From JANYCO01 sp035535995 (lineage in GTDB: Bacteria > Bacteroidota > Bacteroidia > Cytophagales > Cytophagaceae), in assembly GCA_035535995.1 (NCBI GenBank), contig DATLOZ010000022.1:384229-448228 (forward strand): 64,000 bases of DNA, given 5' to 3'. The position numbers and the translations under genes are program-made. The notes beneath the pieces are model-generated. The model was not told where the DNA came from, did no database searches, and saw only the letters and a list, made by a program, of their open reading frames with translations. Positions 19,799-29,117 of this stretch are shown piece after piece. Within the stretch, counting starts at the first letter, position 1. Every line of letters starts with the position of its first letter.

Positions 19799-21361
19799 AT
19801 GAAAAAACTATACTCGTTACTAGTATTTCTCTTTCTTTCTGTTCCCCTCTTTGCACAATCGCTCGTTACTTCACAGGAATTTAGCCTTGGCAGTCCTTTC
19901 AATGAGCCGGACGGAAGAAATGATATCGTGAAGATCAACGCTACCGATATTATTACTCTTGCAAAAGTAAAAGGCAATGTTTCCGGCAAATCTGATTTTG
20001 TGCTGGAACGTTATGGAGAAGATCTGAAGCCGGTTTGGAAAATGCCTCTACAGGTAGAAGTATACGAAGATTATAAAGATCTTTTTTTTAATGGAAAAGA
20101 CGCGGTGTTGCTTTCTGTAATTCACAATGAAAAAGAAAAGAAAACAAAACTCGAAGCATACGGATTCGACATCAACACCGGAACCAAGCTCTGGACTAAA
20201 GAACTGGAAGCTTACCAGGTAGGCGATTGGGATAACCATCCGCACAAAGGAAAAGTAAAAGAATCTTTCGTAGATGTGATCTGCGAACATGTGAACAGCA
20301 ATTTTGTAACGCCCATCGAATACAAACACAATATCAATTTTTCTCCCAATGGCGAGCGTTTTGTTTCTTATGTATTTAATTACGGAGAAAAGAATCTTAC
20401 CGCTACCGTTTGCGTGTACGACAAGACTTGTAATTTGGTAGTAAAAGGAAAAGTATCCATCGACGACAACTATGTCAACCACGGGATCTTCGTGAATAAC
20501 GAAGGAAAAGTATTTATCATCAATGCCAACTATTCCGGAAAACTAAACCTGATCCGCTACGACCTTACTACCAAAGAATTTGATGTATTGGAACTTCCTG
20601 GCTCCAACTTCATGAAAGATGATTTCCAAATTTTCTTTGCCAGCGACGAAAATGTATACGTAGCTTGCACCGAACAACTCAATGGTGTAATGATGGGCGT
20701 GATGTACACTCAATTTGATTTCAAAACCAAAGCCGTGATCAATTCCGTATTTGAGTCGATCAACGGAAATACCGGTACGAAGATCCTGGAAATGCGCAAA
20801 AGCAATAAACTGATGAAAGGCGAAGAAGACTGGAAGGATTACGACATCACTAATTTTATCGTAGAAAAAAATGAAGATGTAACGATCATTCTTGAAAAAC
20901 ACACTCTCTACGCCGACGGCTATCCGCATATAGAGCGCGGTGTATTTGATGCCAGTCACAAAGTGGAGATCAATGGACATGTGCAGGCGGAGGGTATAAT
21001 CATTTTCAACTTCGGCAAAAATGGCAATCTTGATTGGCTGCAATACATTCCGAAAAACCAGGTCTACGCCGCCAGCGACGGGCTCAACACAGTTTCTTTT
21101 GTGATTGACCCGAACTACAAAAATCAGTACCGTATCATGTATGCCTCTTCCGAAAACCTGGATAGTTTCATCAACAGCATCAACCTTATAGCTTTTGATA
21201 AATCTTCTGGTAAAAAAGTGTTGGATACAAAACTTCCAAATAACGATAAGATCCTATTCGTAAGAGAATATACCGTCTGGAATGAAGACGGGTCTTTTAT
21301 CATTGTAGGGAAAAAAGGACTACTTGGTAAATCTTCGTCTATACTGAAATACAAACTTTAG
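19799..21361 (+). CDS. Secreted protein of unknown function
   Basis: 520 residues with a clear signal peptide (MKKLYSLLVFLFLSVPLFAQ). No family was recognised. The mature protein shows many short alternating beta-strands with Trp/Asp/Gly turns (for example VLERYGEDLKPVWKMPLQ, TKLWTKELEAYQVGDW, SSGKKVLDTKLPNNDKIL), which suggests a beta-propeller-like or all-beta periplasmic protein; this is inference from pattern. There is no lipobox and no T9SS C-terminal domain, so a periplasmic location is likely. It is followed by a strong terminator within a long inverted repeat. Confidence 0.75.
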   Translation: MKKLYSLLVFLFLSVPLFAQSLVTSQEFSLGSPFNEPDGRNDIVKINATDIITLAKVKGNVSGKSDFVLERYGEDLKPVWKMPLQVEVYEDYKDLFFNGKDAVLLSVIHNEKEKKTKLEAYGFDINTGTKLWTKELEAYQVGDWDNHPHKGKVKESFVDVICEHVNSNFVTPIEYKHNINFSPNGERFVSYVFNYGEKNLTATVCVYDKTCNLVVKGKVSIDDNYVNHGIFVNNEGKVFIINANYSGKLNLIRYDLTTKEFDVLELPGSNFMKDDFQIFFASDENVYVACTEQLNGVMMGVMYTQFDFKTKAVINSVFESINGNTGTKILEMRKSNKLMKGEEDWKDYDITNFIVEKNEDVTIILEKHTLYADGYPHIERGVFDASHKVEINGHVQAEGIIIFNFGKNGNLDWLQYIPKNQVYAASDGLNTVSFVIDPNYKNQYRIMYASSENLDSFINSINLIAFDKSSGKKVLDTKLPNNDKILFVREYTVWNEDGSFIIVGKKGLLGKSSSILKYKL

Positions 21362-21508
21362 TTATAAGTTATGAGTTATGAATGTTGAATTATGAGTTAA
21401 TTTAATCATAGAAATAAAAGAGCCCGGATTAAATTCGGGCTCTTTTATTTTCTTTACTATGATAAATTAATTATTCATAATTAACATTCATAACTCATAA
21501 CTTATAAC
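21361..21508. repeat. AT-rich long inverted repeat, copy B
   Basis: The outermost 26 bases of the arms (21361-21386 and 21483-21508) are perfectly complementary, and the pairing continues imperfectly for another 16 or so. A terminator hairpin lies in the centre. The element starts in the stop codon of the secreted-protein gene and ends five bases before the stop codon of the M23 peptidase gene, filling the whole convergent gap. Confidence 0.87.
21412..21450. terminator. Bidirectional intrinsic terminator
   Basis: A perfect 15-bp stem (AAATAAAAGAGCCCG at 21412-21426, complement at 21436-21450) with a 9-base loop, flanked by A-rich and T-rich tracts on the appropriate sides. It serves the convergent secreted-protein and M23 peptidase genes. 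Confidence 0.88.
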
Positions 21509-21513
21509 TCCAA

Positions 21514-22551
21514 CTACCGTATCCGCAGCTTCCGCCCCACACGCAAGACCGTGCGCGTAGAGATACGATTAAGTTTACAAAGTTGAGAAACGCTCACTCT
21601 GTATTTTCTGCTGATGCTTCCCAAGGTTTCGCCGCTTCTAACCGAGTGATAGTATACTTTTCTAGCCTCTTTCAGATACTGGAAGTGAGACGGCACCAGT
21701 TGAAATTTTCTTGCGATCAAGGTATTGTTAGGAAAATCCCAAATAGACTCAGCGTTGAAAGCATTTCCTTCGTAGCGTACTTCAAAGTGGAGGTGAGGGC
21801 CTGTGCTTCGTCCGGTAGAACCTCCCTTGCCGATCACCTCTCCTGCTTTTACTAATTGACCTACGGCAACGTTGGCAGCAGAAAGGTGTCCGTACAATGT
21901 TTCTAATCCATTGTAATGACGGATCACTACGTAGCGGCCGTAGCCCCGCGCATCGTATTGTACAATGCGGATAATGCCATCAAAAACAGATTTTACAGGC
22001 TCTCCTATTTCAAGGTCAAGATCGGTTCCGTAATGCCAGCGATATTTGCGCATGCCGAAACGGGAATTCATTTTATTAAAGGCAAGAGGCATCGACCAGC
22101 GATAGCCGGCGGTAGAGTCGTATAGAATAAAAGTAGTGGTGTCTTTGTAATCTGCCCCGTCGATCTTATATGGATTGATAGTATGAGAATCCCAAATAGC
22201 GTAGTACTGAGCGATGGTTACCCAAACAGAATCCATGTTTACCTGTTCGTCTACTTCTACTACACTCAGCTCGCCTTCGGCATCTTCGAAGAAGGCAGTA
22301 TCTTCTTCGTCTTCCAGCATATTAGGTTCTTTCACGGGCACAGACTGATAATTTTCAGAAGTGCCCGAGGAATCTTTAAACTCGTCTTCAAACATCACAT
22401 CTTCCGGATTCGGCGATGTGTATTCAATTGCAGGAGCCTTTATATTAAAAAAGTCTTTATTGTTTTTATTATTGGCAGGAGGCTGCGCCTGCGTGGTACC
22501 AATGTAAAAGAACGTGATAAAAACTATTATAAATCTTACTATACGAATCAT
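21514..22551 (-). CDS. M23-family murein endopeptidase with C-terminal LysM domain
   Basis: 345 residues. Signal peptide (IVRFIIVFITFFYIGTTQAQ), an acidic, Asp/Glu-rich linker to about residue 120, then an M23 (lysostaphin-type) domain. Zinc ligands are visible in RWHYGTDLDLEIG (near residue 168) and GPHLHFEVRY (near 247), with YGHLSAANVAVGQ between. The last 45 residues (YHSVRSGETLGSISRKYRVS) are a LysM peptidoglycan-binding domain. All metal-binding positions seem present, so an active cell wall hydrolase rather than an EnvC/NlpD-type activator is likely. It ends a minus-strand pair with trxB (12 bases apart). Confidence 0.9.
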   Translation of the reverse strand: MIRIVRFIIVFITFFYIGTTQAQPPANNKNNKDFFNIKAPAIEYTSPNPEDVMFEDEFKDSSGTSENYQSVPVKEPNMLEDEEDTAFFEDAEGELSVVEVDEQVNMDSVWVTIAQYYAIWDSHTINPYKIDGADYKDTTTFILYDSTAGYRWSMPLAFNKMNSRFGMRKYRWHYGTDLDLEIGEPVKSVFDGIIRIVQYDARGYGRYVVIRHYNGLETLYGHLSAANVAVGQLVKAGEVIGKGGSTGRSTGPHLHFEVRYEGNAFNAESIWDFPNNTLIARKFQLVPSHFQYLKEARKVYYHSVRSGETLGSISRKYRVSVSQLCKLNRISTRTVLRVGRKLRIR

Positions 22552-22563
22552 TATTCTATTTTT

Positions 22564-23511
22564 TTACACAGCTACTTCTTTTGCAGCCAGGTATCGCTCC
22601 GCATCCAACGCCGCCATACAGCCTGAGCCGGCTGCGGTGATCGCTTGTCTGTAGATCGTGTCCTGTACATCACCGCAAGCGAAGACGCCTTCAATGTTTG
22701 TTCTGGTGCTACCCGGAGAAGTATTGATGTACCCTGCATTGTCCATATCAAGCCAGTCAATAAATACTCCCGAGTTTGGCTCATGGCCGATCGCTACGAA
22801 AAATCCTTTTACTTCTATTTGAGATAACTCTCCTGTAGCGGTATTTTTTAATCTTACTCCTACCACCTGGTCGTCGCCCAGGATCTCGTCGGTAACAGAG
22901 TTCCAAAGGATCTCGATGTTAGGAATATTTCTCACTCTGTTTTGCATGATCTGAGAAGCTTTCATTTCATCTCTTCTTACGATCATATAAACTTTTTTAC
23001 AGATCTTAGCTAAATAAGCAGCCTCTTCACAAGCCGTATCTCCAGCGCCTACTACAGCTACTTCCATTCCTTTATAGAAAAATCCGTCGCACACTGCGCA
23101 AGCAGTAACACCGCCGCCGTTTGTTTTAAATTTATCTTCAGAAGGAATGCCCAACCATTTGGCAGAAGCGCCTGTAGCAATGATCACAGCATCGGCATGA
23201 ATTTCTTTTCCATCGTCTGCCCAGGCTTTGTGGACAGGGCCTGTCAAATCTACTTTATCAATCAAGCCATAACGAATGTCTGTACCAAAGCGCAAGGCCT
23301 GGTTTCTGAAGTCTTCCATCATAAGAGGACCGTTCACGCCTTTTGGATATCCCGGATAATTTTCCACATCGTTGGTGATCATCAATTGACCGCCTGGTTG
23401 TGAACCGGCATACATAAGAGGTTTCATACCCGCACGAGCAGCATAAATAGCAGCAGTATAACCAGCAGGACCCGAACCAATAATTAGGCAATGAACTTTT
23501 TCTACAGACAT
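22564..23511 (-). CDS. trxB: Thioredoxin reductase
   Basis: 315 residues from the ATG at 23511 (MSVEKVHCLIIGSGPAGYT); a longer frame to 23559 exists, but it adds a non-conserved 16 residues. FAD motif GSGPAGYTAAIYAARAG, NADPH motif GAGDTACEEA, the redox pair in CAVCDGFF (about residues 136-139) and the closing FAD motif GVFACGDVQD are all present. It reduces thioredoxin with NADPH in the cytoplasm. It lies 12 bases before the M23 peptidase gene on the same strand. Confidence 0.95.
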   Translation of the reverse strand: MSVEKVHCLIIGSGPAGYTAAIYAARAGMKPLMYAGSQPGGQLMITNDVENYPGYPKGVNGPLMMEDFRNQALRFGTDIRYGLIDKVDLTGPVHKAWADDGKEIHADAVIIATGASAKWLGIPSEDKFKTNGGGVTACAVCDGFFYKGMEVAVVGAGDTACEEAAYLAKICKKVYMIVRRDEMKASQIMQNRVRNIPNIEILWNSVTDEILGDDQVVGVRLKNTATGELSQIEVKGFFVAIGHEPNSGVFIDWLDMDNAGYINTSPGSTRTNIEGVFACGDVQDTIYRQAITAAGSGCMAALDAERYLAAKEVAV

Positions 23512-23622
23512 AACAGGTATTTTTTTAATTTTGCAACACGAATTTCGTAAAAATATCAATAGTATTCAAACTAAAATAGTTCCAAAAAGCCTGATCCAGG
23601 CCTTGATTCTTTAACAACAAGT

Positions 23623-24171
23623 ATGAATATCAATCAATTGAATAAGTTACCCACGTTTGTATTGGCGCTATTGATAGTGATCCTGAACGGATTTGTCTCT
23701 CTTGCATTCTCCCAGCAAAATGATATTACGGTTATTGACTCTACCGTACAGGTACAAACGATTACCAAAAAAGAAGTAAATCCCGATAGCCTGTTGCAAT
23801 TTGCCAAAAGGTACCTGGGTACTCCCTACCGCTTGTCAGGCAAGACCAGTAAAGGATTTGACTGCTCCGGGTTTGTACATTATGTATACAAAAGATTTGA
23901 TGTAAAAGTCCCCTACTCCTGCCCCGCCATATCCTCTGCCTGTCCTGTGAAGGTAACTAAAACAGAACTTCAAAAAGGAGATCTTTTATTCTTTAAAGGC
24001 TCTAATATAAAAAGCAAAGCGATTGGCCATATAGCTATTGTATATGCTGTAGAAGATGGGAAGATCCGGATGATCCACTCCTGCAGGCGTGGCGTGATCC
24101 TTGAGACCTTGAATGAATCAAAGTATTATAAAGCCAGGTATTTGTTTGCTAAGAGGATTCTCTGTGATTAA
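23623..24171 (+). CDS. NlpC/P60 (C40) cell wall peptidase
   Basis: 182 residues: signal/anchor segment (FVLALLIVILNGFVSLAFS) and one NlpC/P60 domain. The catalytic Cys lies in GFDCSGFVHYVY near residue 81; GDLLFFKG, GHIAIVYAVEDGK and MIHSCRRGVI provide the His and third residue. The domain is expected to cleave gamma-D-glutamyl-meso-diaminopimelate bonds in peptidoglycan. It is divergent from trxB and convergent with the CapA-like gene, with only 14 bases between the stop codons. Confidence 0.9.
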   Translation: MNINQLNKLPTFVLALLIVILNGFVSLAFSQQNDITVIDSTVQVQTITKKEVNPDSLLQFAKRYLGTPYRLSGKTSKGFDCSGFVHYVYKRFDVKVPYSCPAISSACPVKVTKTELQKGDLLFFKGSNIKSKAIGHIAIVYAVEDGKIRMIHSCRRGVILETLNESKYYKARYLFAKRILCD

Positions 24172-24185
24172 TAAAAATCATCAAA

Positions 24186-25256
24186 TCACTTTTTTAAAAT
24201 CTCATTGTCCTCTGTAAATATTAGCGGCGTATTTGGAAAATCTTCCTGGGTGAGTCTTTTCATTTCTTTATATACCCAATTGCTCTTATCCACTACAGGA
24301 ATTCCTTCTCCTTTTTGTTTGATCGAAACGATTTGGGCTTTTTGAAATTCTCCTTGCCTGTTGATAAACACTTTTACAATCGGGGCAATTCCATTTACGC
24401 CAAGCAAATTGAAACGTCCATAGGTACAAAAATTTCCCATACTGTAAGCGATGAATCTTCCTTTGTAAGTTTCTACAGCCCTGGTCACATGTGGCCCATG
24501 ACCATACACCACATCAGCGCCAGCGTCAATCATGGCGTGGCTGAAGGCATATACATTGCCGCGGTCTTCCCCTAAAAAAAGTTCTGTCTTCTTAGGCACA
24601 TGCGTCATCTTACTTCCCTCCGCTCCTCCGTGAAAAGAAACGATCACAATATCACAACGTGTGCTTAGCTCAGCTACGATCTTCGCTGCAGCAGGAATAT
24701 CTTTAATGTCCAACGTACCAGTGTTGGGAGAAAAAGCGCACATCCCATATTTTACGCCATTGCGCTCAAATACGGTTGTTGGATAAGCCAGTAATCCTGC
24801 AAAGTTGATCCCTGCTTTTGTGAGCGTAGAAGCTGTATTTTTCCTACCCGATTCGCCGAAATCGCCCACGTGATTATTGGCGGTACTCATCACGTCAAAG
24901 CCTGCATCTGTAAGATAATTAACGTAATGTGTAGGCATTTTGAATGCATAACAGATAGCAGGGTTGTTACATTTTTTCACCTCTCCCCCTTCGTCTACAA
25001 AGGTTCCTTCCAGGTTGCCAAAAGTTACATCGGCATTTTGCAGAAATGTTTTTACAGAATCCAGAATATTCTTACCATCGTTAGGAGGCAGATAAGAAAC
25101 AGAAGGGAAATGTGTCCCCAGCATTACATCACCCACCCCTATGATCGTCAGTGAATCCTTTTGGCTTTGAGTTGAATCTTTGTCTTGTGAAAAACAGTAA
25201 AGATAATTTTGAAAAAATAAAGAAACGATTAATAAAGCACGGAAGTAAAGATTCAT
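24186..25256 (-). CDS. CapA-family metallophosphatase-like protein
   Basis: 356 residues with a signal peptide (LLIVSLFFQNYLYCFSQ). The domain has the calcineurin-like fold of CapA/PGA synthesis proteins: IIGVGDVMLGTHFPS, TFGNLEGTFVD, STANNHVGDFG, IVIVSFHGGAEGSKM and VVYGHGPHVTRAVE are the metal-site blocks. In this protein family the role in poly-gamma-glutamate or capsule is established only for a few members; no pgs/cap genes are nearby, so substrate is open. Located outside the cytoplasmic membrane by its signal peptide. Confidence 0.82.
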   Translation of the reverse strand: MNLYFRALLIVSLFFQNYLYCFSQDKDSTQSQKDSLTIIGVGDVMLGTHFPSVSYLPPNDGKNILDSVKTFLQNADVTFGNLEGTFVDEGGEVKKCNNPAICYAFKMPTHYVNYLTDAGFDVMSTANNHVGDFGESGRKNTASTLTKAGINFAGLLAYPTTVFERNGVKYGMCAFSPNTGTLDIKDIPAAAKIVAELSTRCDIVIVSFHGGAEGSKMTHVPKKTELFLGEDRGNVYAFSHAMIDAGADVVYGHGPHVTRAVETYKGRFIAYSMGNFCTYGRFNLLGVNGIAPIVKVFINRQGEFQKAQIVSIKQKGEGIPVVDKSNWVYKEMKRLTQEDFPNTPLIFTEDNEILKK

Positions 25257-25298
25257 AGACGAAAGCTGTTATTTTTGTGTTCAATACTACCAATTTTT

Positions 25299-26531
25299 AT
25301 GAATAAAAAGAAAATAATTAATGATCCGATCTATGGCTTCATCAACGTAGAAACTGATTTGATCTTTGATGTGATCGAGCATCCCTATTTTCAAAGACTC
25401 CGTAGGATACGACAATTGGGACTTACCGACCTGGTATACCCTGGTGCGCTGCATACCCGCTTCCATCATGCCTTGGGCGCTATGCACCTGATGGGACAAG
25501 CCTTGATAAACCTGCGCATGAAAGGCCACGAGATCTCCGACCAGGAATATGAATCTGCGCAGCTAGCGATCTTGCTACACGATATCGGACACGGACCATT
25601 TTCTCATGCCCTGGAATTCACGTTGCTAAAAGATGTGCACCATGAAGATCTTTCACTCATCATCATGCAGGAGATCAACAAGCAGTTCAACGGCGCGCTG
25701 AACATGGCTTTGGAGATGTTTAAAGGAACTTACAAACGTACCTTTTTCCACCAACTCATTTCCGGCCAGCTCGACATCGATCGGCTCGACTATTTGAAAC
25801 GCGATGGATTTTATACTGGTGTATCCGAAGGTACTATCGGCTCCGACCGGATCATCAAACTTTTTAACATTGTCAATGACAAATTGGTACTTGATGAAAA
25901 AGGGATCTACAGTATTGAACATTTCCTGATAGCTCGTCGGGTAATGTACTGGCAGGTTTATCTGCACAAAACTACTGTCAGCGCCGAAAATATGCTCATT
26001 CAAACTATTAAAAGAGCTCAAGACTTAGCCAAAGCCGGTGCAAATGTAACCACAGGCACTGGTGTTGATTTCTTTTTGGCCCATCAAGGATCAGGAAAGA
26101 ATCTTAAGAGCAACAAAAATTACCTTAATTCGTTTTTAGGTATCGACGATTACGATGTATGGGTAAGCCTTAAAAAATGGCTAAATCACCCCGATTTTGT
26201 ACTTTCCTACCTTTCAAAAGGTATATTAGATCGACAATTATTTAAAATTTCTATTTCTGCCAAACCTTTTGACAAAAAAATACTGGATGGCATGACATTT
26301 GAGATTACCAGGAGGTTGAAAATTGATCCGGAATTGGTTCCTTATTTCCTCATAAAAGGGGTAATAGACAACGAGGCCTATGTTTTAGGCTCTGAAAAAA
26401 TTAATATTTTAAGAAAAGGAGGCAAAACAGAAGATATCGCAGAAGCTTCCGATCTTCCAAATATTAAGGCTATGAGTAAAATAGTAAAAAAACACTATTT
26501 ATGCTCACCAAAAAATTACCTATATTTGTAA
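25299..26531 (+). CDS. HD-domain phosphohydrolase (dGTPase-like)
   Basis: 410 residues from the ATG at 25299; a TTG at 25275 would add eight unlikely residues and overlaps a -7-like motif (TATTTTTG at 25270-25277). The HD core is RFHHALGAMHL, ILLHDIGHGPFSHALE near residue 94 and GQLDIDRLDYLKRD. The family removes phosphates from nucleotides or nucleotide signals; substrate is not known here. The 3' end contains the -7 motif for lpxD, which starts 29 bases later, so the two may also be cotranscribed. Confidence 0.87.
   Translation: MNKKKIINDPIYGFINVETDLIFDVIEHPYFQRLRRIRQLGLTDLVYPGALHTRFHHALGAMHLMGQALINLRMKGHEISDQEYESAQLAILLHDIGHGPFSHALEFTLLKDVHHEDLSLIIMQEINKQFNGALNMALEMFKGTYKRTFFHQLISGQLDIDRLDYLKRDGFYTGVSEGTIGSDRIIKLFNIVNDKLVLDEKGIYSIEHFLIARRVMYWQVYLHKTTVSAENMLIQTIKRAQDLAKAGANVTTGTGVDFFLAHQGSGKNLKSNKNYLNSFLGIDDYDVWVSLKKWLNHPDFVLSYLSKGILDRQLFKISISAKPFDKKILDGMTFEITRRLKIDPELVPYFLIKGVIDNEAYVLGSEKINILRKGGKTEDIAEASDLPNIKAMSKIVKKHYLCSPKNYLYL
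26521..26528 (+). promoter_or_regulatory. Candidate -7 element for lpxD
   Basis: TATATTTG matches TAnnTTTG and lies 32 bases before the lpxD ATG, inside the last codons of the HD gene. No TTTG lies at the expected distance (TTTA at about 26498 is the nearest), so this is a weak or partial prediction. Confidence 0.35.
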
Positions 26532-26560
26532 TAGTTTAAGCATAAAAATACCATTCGTAG

Positions 26561-27604
26561 ATGGAGTTCACAGCAAAAGAGATCGCATTTTTGATAGGGG
26601 GAACGGTAAAAGGCTCAGAAAATCTGAGAGTAAATAAACTGGCAAAAATCCAAGAAGCTACTCCTGGGAGTATCGCCTTTTTGTCGAATCCTAAATATGA
26701 GAATTTCATTTATGAAACTCCGGAAACAAGTGTGGTGATTGTGAGCAATGATTTCGAAGCCAAAGAAGAAATTAAATCTACTCTCATTCGTGTAGATGAT
26801 CCTTATACCAGCTTCAGCACATTGCTGGAGGAATACCACAAGATCGTAAGCTTTGTAAAAAAAGGAGTTGAAAATCCTTCTTATATCGGAGAAAATTCTG
26901 CAACCGGTGAAAACATCTACCGCGGCGCATTCTCCTACATCGGCAATAATTGTAAGATCGGTAAAAATGTAAAAATTTATCCCCAGGTATTCATTGGTGA
27001 TAATGTGACCATCGGGGATAATGTGATTCTATATGCCGGAGTTAAAATTTACTCTGATACCGTCATCGGGAATTATTGTACCATCCACTCCGGTGCTGTG
27101 CTTGGCAGCGACGGATTTGGCTTTGCTCCACAAACAGACGGCTCTTATAAAACCATTCCGCAAATCGGAAACGTAGTGATCGGCAACCATGTAGACATTG
27201 GGGCCAATACTACGATCGATTGTGCTACTATGGGTTCTACCATTATTCACGACGGCGTAAAACTAGATAACCTGATCCAGATTGCGCACAACGTAGAAAT
27301 TGGTCAAAACACTGTAATTGCTGCCCAGGCAGGTGTTTCTGGCTCTACCAAAATAGGTGAAAACTGTATGATAGGCGGCCAGTCTGGAATTATCGGCCAC
27401 CTGACGATCTCCAAAAAAACCAACATCGGTGCACAATCTGGTGTCACTAAATCTATTACAAAAGAAAATACCGCTATTCTCGGGTCTCCTGCCTTTGATT
27501 ATACTTCTCATTTGAAATCCGCCTCTGTGTTTAAAAAATTGCCCGATTTACAAAAACGAATAGAGGAATTGGAAGAAAAAATACTACATTTGCAGTCTTT
27601 ATAA
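26561..27604 (+). CDS. lpxD: UDP-3-O-acyl-glucosamine N-acyltransferase LpxD
   Basis: 347 residues. The N-terminal uridine-binding domain ([34 protein letters not shown]) is followed by a left-handed beta-helix of hexapeptide repeats ([20 protein letters not shown]) and a C-terminal helical tail. The catalytic His is in [10 protein letters not shown] near residue 243. It adds the second 3-hydroxyacyl chain in lipid A synthesis. First gene of the lipid A run lpxD-lpxC/fabZ-lpxA. Confidence 0.95.
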   Translation: MEFTAKEIAFLIGGTVKGSENLRVNKLAKIQEATPGSIAFLSNPKYENFIYETPETSVVIVSNDFEAKEEIKSTLIRVDDPYTSFSTLLEEYHKIVSFVKKGVENPSYIGENSATGENIYRGAFSYIGNNCKIGKNVKIYPQVFIGDNVTIGDNVILYAGVKIYSDTVIGNYCTIHSGAVLGSDGFGFAPQTDGSYKTIPQIGNVVIGNHVDIGANTTIDCATMGSTIIHDGVKLDNLIQIAHNVEIGQNTVIAAQAGVSGSTKIGENCMIGGQSGIIGHLTISKKTNIGAQSGVTKSITKENTAILGSPAFDYTSHLKSASVFKKLPDLQKRIEELEEKILHLQSL

Positions 27605-27702
27605 CGTGTTTTTCTAAGCCAAAAACGTTAAAAAAGTAGGTTCTGAATATTCAAAATGCATTCGGAACGGAGGGTATTGATTATTATTTTAAATAATTAA
27701 TT

Positions 27703-29094
27703 GTGAATCAAAAACAACAAACAATCAAAAAGTCGGTTACACTTTCCGGCGTAGGATTGCACACAGGAGTAAAAGTGAACATGACATTTGTTCCCGCTCC
27801 GATTAATCATGGAATTGTTTTCCAACGTACCGATCTTCCAGGACAACCTACTGTAGAAGCCGACGCTGACTATGTAGTAGACCTTTCCAGAGGTACTACC
27901 ATCGAAAAAAATGGCGCCCGCGTAAACACTGTCGAGCACACACTTGCAGCACTCGTAGGACTTCAAATCGACAACGTACTGATCCAGCTCGACGGACCTG
28001 AACCTCCAATCATGGATGGTAGCTCTAAGCCTTTTGTAGATGTATTGGAAGACGTAGGCATGGAAGAACAAAATGCACTCCGCAACTTCTATGAAATTCC
28101 TCACAATCTTTTTTACAAAGACGAAGAAAATCAAATCGAGATCGCCGCTCTGCCGCTTGACGATTACCGCGTCACAGTAATGGTGGATTACAATTCTCCG
28201 GTATTAGGCAGCCAGCACGCCTCGCTGACCAATATCAATCAATTCTCCAAAGAGATCGCTGCCTGCCGTACCTTCTGCTTCCTGCACGAACTGGAAATGC
28301 TGCACAAGCAAAACCTGATCAAAGGCGGAGACATCAACAACGCAATCGTGGTTGTAGATCGCGTAGTGAAAGACGATGAATTGGAATCACTCGCGAAATT
28401 ATTCAATAAGCAAAAAGTAGAAGTTAAAAAAGAAGGAATTCTTAATAATATAGAACTCCGTTACAACAACGAACCAGCACGCCACAAGCTGCTGGATATG
28501 ATCGGAGATCTTGCCCTTGTAGGAAGACCACTCAAAGCACAGATCCTGGCAGCACGCCCCGGACATGCTGCTAACGTAGCCTTCGCCAAGAAGATCAAAA
28601 AACTAATGAAAGAAACCTCCAGAAACCAGGCGCCTAAATACGATCCGAACCAGGCTCCGGTAATGGATGTAAATAAGATCTACAAAGCACTTCCGCATAC
28701 TTATCCTTTCAAACTGGTTGACAAGATCATCCACCTTGAAGACAACGTGGTAGTGGGAGTAAAAAATGTAACGATCAACGAGCCATTTTTCCAGGGACAC
28801 TTCCCAGGCAATCCTGTAATGCCAGGAGTATTGCAAATAGAAGCAATGGCACAAACAGGTGGTATCCTTGTATTAAACTCTGTACCGGATCCTGAAAATT
28901 ACTGGACCTATTTCCTGGCGATCGAAGACTGTAAATTCAGAAAAACAGTAGTGCCAGGCGATACACTTGTATTCAAGTGCGAATTGCTCGCGCCAATTAA
29001 AAGAGGTATTGCCAAGCTGCACGGACAAGCTTTTGTAGGCTCGCAATTGGTGTGCGAAGCTACGGTAACTGCCAGTATGGTAAGAAAACAATAA
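27703..29094 (+). CDS. lpxC/fabZ: Bifunctional LpxC deacetylase / FabZ dehydratase
   Basis: 463 residues, the fusion typical of Bacteroidota. It starts with GTG (MNQKQQTIKKSVTLSGVGLH). LpxC (1-310): zinc ligands in VEHTLAAL and HKLLDMIGDLAL, plus LDGPEPPIMDGSS. FabZ (about 320-463): LPHTYPFKLVDKI, then FFQGHFPGNPVMPGVLQIEA with the hot-dog active-site His and, in QIEAMAQTGG, the acidic residue. LpxC commits UDP-acyl-GlcNAc to lipid A; FabZ dehydrates 3-hydroxyacyl-ACP, so the fusion links the two uses of hydroxyacyl-ACP. Followed by lpxA after 23 bases. Confidence 0.97.
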   Translation: MNQKQQTIKKSVTLSGVGLHTGVKVNMTFVPAPINHGIVFQRTDLPGQPTVEADADYVVDLSRGTTIEKNGARVNTVEHTLAALVGLQIDNVLIQLDGPEPPIMDGSSKPFVDVLEDVGMEEQNALRNFYEIPHNLFYKDEENQIEIAALPLDDYRVTVMVDYNSPVLGSQHASLTNINQFSKEIAACRTFCFLHELEMLHKQNLIKGGDINNAIVVVDRVVKDDELESLAKLFNKQKVEVKKEGILNNIELRYNNEPARHKLLDMIGDLALVGRPLKAQILAARPGHAANVAFAKKIKKLMKETSRNQAPKYDPNQAPVMDVNKIYKALPHTYPFKLVDKIIHLEDNVVVGVKNVTINEPFFQGHFPGNPVMPGVLQIEAMAQTGGILVLNSVPDPENYWTYFLAIEDCKFRKTVVPGDTLVFKCELLAPIKRGIAKLHGQAFVGSQLVCEATVTASMVRKQ

Positions 29095-29117
29095 TGTTCT
29101 GATAGTTCTTTTAGAAA

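Noticed and set aside
24164..24189. GTGATT...AATCAC hairpin as bidirectional terminator between the NlpC/P60 and CapA-like genes
   Set aside because: Only a 6-bp AT-rich stem with a long loop; too weak to list.
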